The notes below the pieces were generated by a model, which searched no databases, was not told the DNA's origin, and saw only the letters and a program-made list of their open reading frames with translations. The position numbers and the translations under genes are program-made. 7,979 nt of DNA, taken from assembly GCA_023422735.1 (NCBI GenBank), contig JAFAGL010000303.1, positions 1 to 7,979 on the forward strand, in the 5' to 3' direction. The first letter of the stretch is position 1. Every line of letters starts with the position of its first letter. Origin of the DNA: Pseudomonadota bacterium. GTDB lineage: Bacteria; Pseudomonadota; Alphaproteobacteria; Rhizobiales; Rhizobiaceae. Below, piece by piece: positions 1 to 5,968 of the stretch.

Positions 1-783
1 AACCAGGGCAGCGCCAGCTGTTCCGCCCAGTCCCAGACAAAGGATCGGCAGTTGCAACCATATCACCGGCGCACATTGTTCAACGGCAAGCCAGCGCATA
101 TGCAGCCACAGTTCGCGCCAATCCTGCAGGCCGGGCAGCCTTGGGTGGAACCTCAGATCCGGGAAACAGCGTCGCAAATCCACCAGCGTCAACCCGATGC
201 CGAACACGATCTGGCTGGCGAGATAGGCGACCGCCAAAGCCAGGATTCCTGCCCCGCTGATCGCAACCAGAATTGAAGAGACGATAAGGGAAAGCGTGCC
301 GATCATCGTAACGATCATGCCCCGCACATAGCGTTGCCGGGCTCGATAAAGCTGGGAAATACTGCTGCGGCAGACCGCCAGAATGCTGAAGGCCGACAAC
401 AGCAAAAACACGCAAACCGCATGGTCGGCACTCGACAGATGCAGGAACACCGGCAGATCGATCACGCTCGCCGCAATCAACGCGACACCGGAAAGGATGA
501 GCGCCTGGATGCCTGCCACTGCGAGCGCAACTTTCAGCGAATCCGCCAAAGTTGCGCTGTTGTTTTGCGCTGCTGCCCGCTGCCAGACATTGCCGAAATA
601 GAGGTTGATGCCAAGCTCGCCAAGCTGCAGCAGGCAGGTCGTCGATAAAAGCACAATCCAATCCGCGAAGCGCTCCGCGCCCCAGACGCGGACAAGAACC
701 GCGACAACCAGAAAGCGCTCCAGGAAAGCGACGCCAAGCGCCAGCGCCTGAACGCCGATATTGTGCGCCAGGCGTTTCAGCAT
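1..783 (-). CDS. Wzx-like polysaccharide flippase / polysaccharide biosynthesis membrane protein (C-terminus cut by left edge)
   Basis: An uninterrupted minus-strand frame runs from an ATG at 783-781 to the left edge, giving 261 codons with no stop. It begins MLKRLAHNIGVQALALG. Hydrophobic segments, probably membrane helices, lie near residues 9-31, 43-63, 84-108, 119-138, 152-174 and 177-201, with another starting near 240. A basic loop (RRCFPDLRFHPRL, 204-216) separates helices 6 and 7. This layout, an N-terminal amphipathic start and paired helices, is that of MOP/MATE-superfamily flippases, which move undecaprenyl-diphosphate-linked oligosaccharides across the inner membrane; those proteins have about 12-14 helices and 400-500 residues, so roughly half is present. 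ATG 783 is the first start codon after the in-frame stop at 877-879; its ribosome site is weak. The gene is divergent from the polysaccharide operon, which supports the role. Another MOP-family exporter cannot be excluded. Confidence 0.78.
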   Translation of the reverse strand, partial: MLKRLAHNIGVQALALGVAFLERFLVVAVLVRVWGAERFADWIVLLSTTCLLQLGELGINLYFGNVWQRAAAQNNSATLADSLKVALAVAGIQALILSGVALIAASVIDLPVFLHLSSADHAVCVFLLLSAFSILAVCRSSISQLYRARQRYVRGMIVTMIGTLSLIVSSILVAISGAGILALAVAYLASQIVFGIGLTLVDLRRCFPDLRFHPRLPGLQDWRELWLHMRWLAVEQCAPVIWLQLPILCLGLGGTAGAALV

Positions 784-835
784 CCGAGACGGACCGGCCC
801 CAAAACGGATTGCGTCCCGGGTTTTCTCCGAGCCT

Positions 836-847
836 GGGGCGGGCCCC
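836..847. repeat. Short GC inverted repeat (GGGGC-GG-GCCCC)
   Basis: GGGGC at 836-840 and GCCCC at 843-847 can pair as a very tight hairpin (or GGGG/CCCC with a 4-base loop). On the plus strand it is followed within ten bases by five T residues (853-857), so it looks like a weak intrinsic terminator, but no plus-strand gene ends upstream of it. On the minus strand it would lie in the 5' leader of the flippase transcript. Function unknown; it may be chance in GC-rich DNA. Confidence 0.25.
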
Positions 848-972
848 TGTAGTTTTTCAGCAAATGGCTCGGCCCTTCATCGCGAAAACTTGTTTCCTGA
901 AGTCATTCCCTGTCGCATGGAATCTCTCAAAAGATAATTTAAAGATTTTATCAGGAGCAAAATCCGTCTTAC

Positions 973-999
973 TTGAGAACATCTTTACATCTATATAAT
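973..999 (+). promoter_or_regulatory. Putative sigma70-type promoter for the polysaccharide operon
   Basis: TTGAGA at 973-978 resembles a -35 box (consensus TTGACA, five of six) and TATAAT at 994-999 is a perfect -10 box. The spacer is 15 bases, shorter than the preferred 17, which weakens the call. Transcription would begin near 1005-1007 and give a leader of about 36 bases before the GTG start at 1043. The box lies in the most AT-rich part of the window and points at the four-gene operon. Alphaproteobacterial promoters often match the E. coli consensus poorly, so a perfect -10 is suggestive but not proof. Confidence 0.5.
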
Positions 1000-1025
1000 A
1001 GTAGCTGTACACATAAAGTATGTTC

Positions 1026-1039
1026 AGGCCGGGGGGCCT
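1026..1039 (+). promoter_or_regulatory. Hairpin covering the only Shine-Dalgarno-like tract before the GTG start
   Basis: AGGCC (1026-1030) and GGCCT (1035-1039) are perfect complements around a GGGG loop, and the GTG start follows three bases later at 1043. The G-tract at 1031-1036 is the only purine-rich sequence at a suitable distance from the start, so it sits in the loop and right arm of the hairpin. Folding could reduce ribosome access to the first gene of the operon. The stem is only five base pairs, and whether it forms in vivo cannot be judged from sequence alone. Confidence 0.35.
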
Positions 1040-1042
1040 TTT

Positions 1043-3160
1043 GTGAAAGTCGTTTTTCAGCATCTCGGCAGCGGCGCAACCGAAGTCGCTGAGGCCGAGC
1101 GGCCATCTCTTGGCCGTAACCAGGTCCTTGTTCAAACATCGCGAACGCTGGTTTCTGCCGGCACCGAGCGGATGTTGGTGGAGTTCGCAAAAGCGGGGCT
1201 GATCGGCAAGGCCCGAGCGCATCCCGAACGTGTCCGTGAGGTTTTGACCAAGGCGCGAACCGACGGGCTATGGTCTACCGTCTCAGCCGTTCGCGACAAG
1301 CTCGATCAGCCTTTGTTTCTTGGCTATTGCAATGTCGGCAAGGTCGTCGATCTCAGCCAGGGCGTGTCGGGTTTGAGGCGCGGCGAGCGGGTCGTTTCCA
1401 ATGGCGGCCACGCAGAAACGGTCAGCGTGGCTGCAACTCTTTGCGCCAAAATTCCGGATAATGTTTCAGACGACGCAGCAGCCTTCACGGTTCTGGGCGC
1501 CGTCGCCTTGCAGTCCGTTCGCCTCGTGCAGCCGACGCTCGGTGAAGCCATCGCCGTGATCGGCCTCGGCCTTGTCGGGCTTTTGACGGTTCAACTGCTG
1601 CGCGCGCAGGGCTGCCGGGTGCTGGGACTGGATTTCAATGCCGATCGCCTTGCCTTGGCACGTGAATTCGGGGCCGAAACTGTCGATCTTTCCAATATAA
1701 ACGACCTTGAGCGGGAGACGCTCCGGTTTTCGCGTGAACGCGGCATGGATGCGGTAATCATTGCTGCCGCCACCCAAAGCAGCGCGCCGATCGCACAAGC
1801 TGCCAGGATGTGTCGCAAACGCGGCCGGATCGTGCTTGTCGGTTCGACCGGGCTGCAACTGTCCCGGTCGGATTTCTTTGAAAAGGAACTCAGCTTCCAG
1901 GTCTCGTGCTCTTATGGGCCGGGCCGTTACGACCCCGTCTACGAAGAGCAGGGCCGCGACTATCCCGCGGGCTTCGTGCGCTGGACGGCTCAGCGAAATT
2001 TCGAAGCCGTGCTCGATATGATGGCCGATGATCGGCTTGAGACCGCGCCGCTTGTAACCCATCGCTTCGCGATCGCGGAGGCTGAACGCGCATATGCTCT
2101 GATCGAAGATCGCGCGCCGTCGCTCGGCATCTTGCTGGATTATCCCGGCAACGACAATGTCCTCCCCTTTGCTGCGCCCGCAACCTCTCCTGTTTATCCG
2201 GTTCAAGACGACCGGTATTCTGCAATTCCACCTCGGATCGGGGTGATCGGTGCGGGCGCTTATGCCAAACGCGGTCTTTTGCCGGCATTGCAGAAAGCCA
2301 AAGCGGATCTCGAAATGGTTGCCACGCGCAGCGGCGTGAGCGCGCTTCATGCCAGCCGTCGTTTTGCGATCCGCCGGACTAGCACCGATGCGCTCGCCCT
2401 GATCTCCGATCCGCAAGTCGATGCGGTCGTGATCGCGACGCGCCATGCCAGTCATTCCCAACTGACGCAGACTGCCCTGCGCGCGGGAAAATCGGTATTC
2501 GTGGAAAAGCCGCTTGCCGTGGATCATGCGCAATTATGCGACATCGAGCAGGCATGGCTTGCCTCACGATCCCTTGCTCAACCACCGAAATTGACCGTGG
2601 GGTTCAACCGCAGATTTGCGCCACAGATCGCGGCGATCCGCAGCGCTCTTGCCACGCGAAACGAGCCGGCGAATTTCATCATGATGGTCAATGCCGGCAG
2701 CCTGGCGCGCGACCACTGGTCTCAAGCCGACGAAGAAGGCGGGCGCATCATCGGCGAAGCCTGTCATTTCGTGGATCTGCTGCGTTTCCTCGCGCAAAGC
2801 CCGATCCGCTTTGCCCAAGCAACCGGTGGTTCGGATACAGCAACTCTTCAACTTGGCTTCGAGGACGGTGGAACCGGCACAATTCATTACCTGGCCAATG
2901 GCGCTCGCTCATTTCCGAAAGAGCGGCTGGAAGTCTTTTGCGGCGGGTCGATCCTCGTGCTGGACAATTTCCGCAAGCTCAGCGTTCACAACTGGCGTGG
3001 CATCCGGCCTTCACGGTTATGGAAACAGGACAAAGGCCAGCAAGCTTGCATCGCGGCATTCCTCGGTTCTCTTTCGCCTGAAGGCGCACCGGCAATCCCA
3101 TTCGACGACTTGCTGGAAGTGAGCCGTGTAACCATCGACCTTGCCGACCAATTGCGCTGA
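1043..3160 (+). CDS. Two-domain oxidoreductase: zinc-less MDR dehydrogenase fused to Gfo/Idh/MocA dehydrogenase
   Basis: This 705-residue protein joins two NAD(P)-dependent dehydrogenase modules. Residues 1-365 are an MDR-type domain: the start MKVVFQHLGSG and the block LVSAGTERMLVEFAK (36-50) are typical of the bi-domain family, and a Rossmann motif GLGLVG (174-179) is followed by D197, which suggests NAD. The catalytic zinc ligands of alcohol dehydrogenases appear replaced (S38, Y95) and no structural four-cysteine lobe is present. A proline-rich linker (about 368-397) leads to a Gfo/Idh/MocA domain: RIGVIGAGAYA (398-408), the EKP motif (488-490, K489 a usual catalytic residue) and GEACHFVDLLRFL (571-583) with H575 as candidate catalytic histidine. 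Proteins of this arrangement are recurrent in O-antigen and capsule loci, acting presumably on a sugar or nucleotide sugar in the cytoplasm; the substrate is unknown. GTG is chosen because no other in-frame start lies upstream and the N-terminus matches the family. It is the first gene of the operon. Confidence 0.9.
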   Translation: MKVVFQHLGSGATEVAEAERPSLGRNQVLVQTSRTLVSAGTERMLVEFAKAGLIGKARAHPERVREVLTKARTDGLWSTVSAVRDKLDQPLFLGYCNVGKVVDLSQGVSGLRRGERVVSNGGHAETVSVAATLCAKIPDNVSDDAAAFTVLGAVALQSVRLVQPTLGEAIAVIGLGLVGLLTVQLLRAQGCRVLGLDFNADRLALAREFGAETVDLSNINDLERETLRFSRERGMDAVIIAAATQSSAPIAQAARMCRKRGRIVLVGSTGLQLSRSDFFEKELSFQVSCSYGPGRYDPVYEEQGRDYPAGFVRWTAQRNFEAVLDMMADDRLETAPLVTHRFAIAEAERAYALIEDRAPSLGILLDYPGNDNVLPFAAPATSPVYPVQDDRYSAIPPRIGVIGAGAYAKRGLLPALQKAKADLEMVATRSGVSALHASRRFAIRRTSTDALALISDPQVDAVVIATRHASHSQLTQTALRAGKSVFVEKPLAVDHAQLCDIEQAWLASRSLAQPPKLTVGFNRRFAPQIAAIRSALATRNEPANFIMMVNAGSLARDHWSQADEEGGRIIGEACHFVDLLRFLAQSPIRFAQATGGSDTATLQLGFEDGGTGTIHYLANGARSFPKERLEVFCGGSILVLDNFRKLSVHNWRGIRPSRLWKQDKGQQACIAAFLGSLSPEGAPAIPFDDLLEVSRVTIDLADQLR

Positions 3161-3162
3161 TC

Positions 3163-4263
3163 ATGCCGCTGATCGATCTTATTGCAGGCGCGCGCCCCAA
3201 TTTCGTGAAAATCGCAGCGATCGCGGCCGCATTGGATAGGCATCGCGCACAAGGCGGGCATCTGCGCTACCGGCTGGTGCATACGGGCCAGCATTATGAT
3301 TATGCGCTGTCACAAAGCTTCTTCCGTGACCTGAATATTCCCGCAGCCGATGTGATCCTCGGTGGAGGAACGGGCACGCCCGCCCAGCAGACCGGCGCGA
3401 TCATGACCGGTTACGAGGCGCTTCTTTCCGAGCGCCCGCCCGATTGCTGCCTGGTGGTCGGCGATGTCACCTCGACAATCGCCTGCGCACTTACTGCAAG
3501 GCGAAGCGGCGTGCCCGTCGCCCATGTGGAAGCCGGCATTCGTTGTGGTGACTGGACCATGCCGGAAGAAAACAATCGCCTCGCCACGGACGCCATAACC
3601 AACTGGTTTTTCACCACCAGCGAGCATGCCGGTTGCAGCCTGTCGCGACAGGGCGTGGCGGCCGATCGTATCCACTTTGTCGGCAATACGATGATCGACA
3701 CGCTTTTGGCGAACCGGCATCGCTTCGCACGACCGGCAATCTGGAACGAGTTGGGCTTGCAAAAAAACCGATATATCCTGCTCACCCTGCATCGACCGGC
3801 GAATGTCGATGACAAGCAGACGTTTCAGGACTTGCTGGAATCGATTTCGCGATGCGCCAAGGGTCATCCCGTCATCTTCCCGCTGCATCCGCGCGCGCGG
3901 AAAGCGTTGAACCAGCTTGAAACGCTGCCTCCTTGGATCCATCCGGTTGCACCGCAACCCTATCTGTCATTCAACTATCTTCTCAGCCACGCCAAAACCG
4001 TGGTTACCGATTCCGGTGGCGTCACCGAAGAAGCGACCGTGCTCGGCATTCCCTGCATGACCTTGCGGCCAAGCACCGAGCGTCCGGAAACCGTCACTTT
4101 CGGCACCAACGAGATCATCGGCTCGGATCCTTCCCGCCACGCATTTGCGTTCGATCGCCTGTTTGCGGGCGGCTGGAAGCGCGGGACGATCCCTCCGAAA
4201 TGGGATGGCCAGGCCGGCAAGCGCATTATCGATGTGCTGGCAAAACTGCTTCCCGCCGCATGA
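3163..4263 (+). CDS. wecB: UDP-N-acetylglucosamine 2-epimerase, non-hydrolysing (WecB-type)
   Basis: This 366-residue protein interconverts UDP-GlcNAc and UDP-ManNAc in the cytoplasm, supplying an N-acetyl-hexosamine for surface polysaccharide. Key residues of the family are visible: GARPNFVK near the N-terminus (R11, K16), HTGQHYD (40-46), D101 in VVGDVTST, E123 in HVEAGIRCGD, E135 in MPEENNR, H210 in LTLHRPANVD, and the UDP-binding DSGGVTEE (S284, E290) followed by TERPET (305-310). These match the catalytic set known for E. coli WecB. Length is normal. The ATG lies two bases after the stop of the oxidoreductase and has no good ribosome site of its own, so it is probably translated by coupling. 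The N-terminal GARPNF form differs from the classical GTRPE form, so it belongs to a divergent branch. WecB homologues such as FnlC/WbjD act on other 2-acetamido sugars, so the exact substrate is less certain than the fold. Confidence 0.9.
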   Translation: MPLIDLIAGARPNFVKIAAIAAALDRHRAQGGHLRYRLVHTGQHYDYALSQSFFRDLNIPAADVILGGGTGTPAQQTGAIMTGYEALLSERPPDCCLVVGDVTSTIACALTARRSGVPVAHVEAGIRCGDWTMPEENNRLATDAITNWFFTTSEHAGCSLSRQGVAADRIHFVGNTMIDTLLANRHRFARPAIWNELGLQKNRYILLTLHRPANVDDKQTFQDLLESISRCAKGHPVIFPLHPRARKALNQLETLPPWIHPVAPQPYLSFNYLLSHAKTVVTDSGGVTEEATVLGIPCMTLRPSTERPETVTFGTNEIIGSDPSRHAFAFDRLFAGGWKRGTIPPKWDGQAGKRIIDVLAKLLPAA

Positions 4264-5915
4264 ATTCACCGGCAAGATATTGGCGTACGATGCGCCACCT
4301 CAAGCCGCGCCAGATCACAGCGCGTGTCTGGTTCCGATCGGGACGCCCGCGTCCCGATCAACGTCCGGCCCCTGCATTGCGCCGGGTGGTCCAGCCATTC
4401 CAGCCATTTCCGCTCCGAATGCCGAGCATGACCGGTTCGCGCAGCTTTGTGTTTCTGAACCAGGAGGCGCGGCTTGATCCCGCGACGCCCTTGAAAGGCT
4501 GGGACGATCCCCAGCGGTCGAAGCTTTGGCGTTATCATCTGCATTATTTTGACGATTTGAACGCGCAGCAAAGCGCGAAACGACGAGATTGGCATCACCC
4601 GCTGATCAAAGACTGGATGCAATCCAATCCGCCGGGTGTCGGCAGCGGCTGGGAGCCTTACCCAACCTCGCTGCGCATCGTGAACTGGATCAAGGCTGCG
4701 CAAGCCGGTTTCGGCCTGTCACCTGACGCATGCCAAAGTCTGGCTGTGCAAGCGCGCTGGCTGTCAAGCAGGGTCGAGCATCATCTGTCCGGCAACCATC
4801 TTCTGGCGAATGCCAAGGCGCTTTATTTCTGCGGTCTGTTTTTTGAAGGCGTCGAAGCCGACGGCTGGCAAGCGCAGGCGCTCCGGATCTTCAGGCAGGA
4901 GCTGCCAGAACAGATCCTGTCGGATGGCGGGCACTACGAACTGAGCCCGATGTATCATGCGCTCGTGCTGGAAGACCTGCTTGATCTCGTCAATCTGATG
5001 CGCAGCTACCGGGTTCAAGGCGAACTGCAAACGCTTATACGCCCGCGCATCCTTCCGATGCTGAAATGGTTGCGGCTCCTCAGCCATCCCGACAAGGATA
5101 TCGCATTCTTCAACGATGCGGCAATCGGGGTCGCGCCATCTCACCGCGAGCTGGAGACTTATGCCGCATCGCTCGGTTTCGTCATCAAGGAACCGGTGCC
5201 GCTGGGTCTGACACATCTTGCCCATAGCGGATATCTGCATTTTGCGAACGACAATGCCACGGTGCTCATCGATGTCGGTCCGGTCGGCCCTCGGCATCAG
5301 CCCGGCCACGCCCATGCCGACACGCTTTCGTTCGAGCTTTCGGGAGGTGCCCAACGCATCTTGGTGAATGGCGGCACTTCCGAATACGGGATGGGGCCTG
5401 AACGCCAGCGCCAGCGGGGCACAGCCGCGCATAATACGGTGGCGCTTAACGGAATCGATTCATCGGAAGTATGGGCCGGATTTCGTGTCGGACAACGCGC
5501 CCGTATCCATGGGCTCGAAATCGATCAAAGCGCGCAGAAAACGCGGATCACCGCCGGCCATGACGGATATCGTCATCTGGCCGGCAAACCGGTGCATATG
5601 CGCAGCTTCATTATCACCCCGAACGAAATAACCGTCAGCGATCAACTCGGTTCGCAAAGGCGACGTGCTTGTGCCTATTACCATTTCGCGCCGGGCCTGA
5701 GTTTGAACAGCGCTTCCAATGGAACACGAGGCGAGATCCGCGGGTGCGACGATCAGCTGTTCCTGCGCTGGGAAGTGATCGAAGGCAAGGCTCGCTTGAT
5801 TGAGAGCACCCACCATCCGGGGTTTGGGCAAACGCTGGCATCCACCAGTCTTTGCATCATGCTTGAGAACAACCGCGCCGCGCTTCGGCTGTTGTTTCCA
5901 ATGGCGCCGCCTTAG
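4260..5915 (+). CDS. Heparinase II/III family protein (putative polysaccharide lyase)
   Basis: This 551-residue protein has an alpha/alpha-toroid-like N-terminal part (about 90-290) and a heparinase II/III-like beta-sandwich (about 320-545). Family hallmarks are visible: GNHLLANAKAL (178-188, N179 and H180), SPMYHALVLEDLLDL (229-243, Y232 a candidate catalytic tyrosine), FFNDAA (283-288), PGHAHADTLSFEL (348-360, H350/H352) and RGTAAHNTVALNG (386-398). Characterised relatives cleave uronate-containing glycans by beta-elimination. The N-terminus MNSPARYWRTMRHLKPRQ is basic, not hydrophobic: no signal peptide is visible, so the protein is probably cytoplasmic, which is odd for a polysaccharide lyase. 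Proteins of this type commonly sit in biosynthetic loci beside the bi-domain oxidoreductase, and their substrate there is not known to me. The ATG overlaps the stop of the epimerase gene (ATGA), indicating translational coupling. The frame stays open upstream to 3933, but that stretch overlaps the epimerase and is not part of this gene. An internal ATG at 4290 would cut into the conserved N-terminal block. Confidence 0.88.
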   Translation: MNSPARYWRTMRHLKPRQITARVWFRSGRPRPDQRPAPALRRVVQPFQPFPLRMPSMTGSRSFVFLNQEARLDPATPLKGWDDPQRSKLWRYHLHYFDDLNAQQSAKRRDWHHPLIKDWMQSNPPGVGSGWEPYPTSLRIVNWIKAAQAGFGLSPDACQSLAVQARWLSSRVEHHLSGNHLLANAKALYFCGLFFEGVEADGWQAQALRIFRQELPEQILSDGGHYELSPMYHALVLEDLLDLVNLMRSYRVQGELQTLIRPRILPMLKWLRLLSHPDKDIAFFNDAAIGVAPSHRELETYAASLGFVIKEPVPLGLTHLAHSGYLHFANDNATVLIDVGPVGPRHQPGHAHADTLSFELSGGAQRILVNGGTSEYGMGPERQRQRGTAAHNTVALNGIDSSEVWAGFRVGQRARIHGLEIDQSAQKTRITAGHDGYRHLAGKPVHMRSFIITPNEITVSDQLGSQRRRACAYYHFAPGLSLNSASNGTRGEIRGCDDQLFLRWEVIEGKARLIESTHHPGFGQTLASTSLCIMLENNRAALRLLFPMAPP

Positions 5916-5959
5916 CCACGGGTAAGGAGCCTCCACGCCAGCCGAAAGCCAGCCTTATC

Positions 5960-5964
5960 GGAAG
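5960..5964 (+). promoter_or_regulatory. Ribosome binding site of the glycosyltransferase gene
   Basis: GGAAG lies four bases before the ATG at 5969. The spacing is short but usable, and it is the only purine-rich site at a workable distance. No other start codon exists in this frame between the preceding stop (5915) and 5969, so the start is fixed. A stronger AAGGAG at 5924-5929 has no start codon after it. Confidence 0.45.
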
Positions 5965-5968
5965 CCGC

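Larger units (their letters stand above)
784..1042. other. Divergent intergenic region between flippase gene and oxidoreductase operon
   Basis: These 259 bases separate the outward-facing starts of the flippase (783, minus) and the oxidoreductase (1043, plus). The half nearest the flippase is GC-rich; the part from about 925 to 1020 is strikingly AT-rich for this window, with runs such as AAAAGATAATTTAAAGATTT. It contains a promoter-like pair facing right (973-999) and a hairpin just before the GTG start. I found no convincing promoter facing left, although the AT-rich stretch is the obvious place for one. Short open frames here show no ribosome site or recognisable product and are taken as chance. 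Confidence 0.7.

Noticed and set aside
80..661. 193-codon minus-strand open frame inside the flippase region
   Set aside because: It is in a different frame from the hydrophobic, membrane-protein-like frame that is open from 783 to the left edge; its product is Arg/Cys-rich and unlike any transporter.
836..857. GC hairpin plus T-run as an intrinsic terminator
   Set aside because: No plus-strand gene ends before it, the loop is only two bases, and the T-run is offset by five bases.
1466..2533. 355-codon open frame antisense to the oxidoreductase gene
   Set aside because: It is rich in Arg, His and Gly with no recognisable motif, and the plus strand over the same bases encodes clear Rossmann and Gfo motifs. 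It is a GC-driven shadow.
3310..3957. 215-codon open frame antisense to the epimerase gene
   Set aside because: The plus strand carries the full WecB catalytic set here; the antisense frame has no family features or ribosome site.
3933..4259. Upstream extension of the heparinase-like reading frame
   Set aside because: It overlaps the end of the epimerase gene in another frame and its residues do not resemble the family; the family-like sequence begins at the ATG at 4260.
4764..5432. 222-codon open frame antisense to the heparinase-like gene
   Set aside because: The plus strand encodes the GNHLLANAKAL and PGHAHADTLSFEL hallmarks; the antisense product has no recognisable features.
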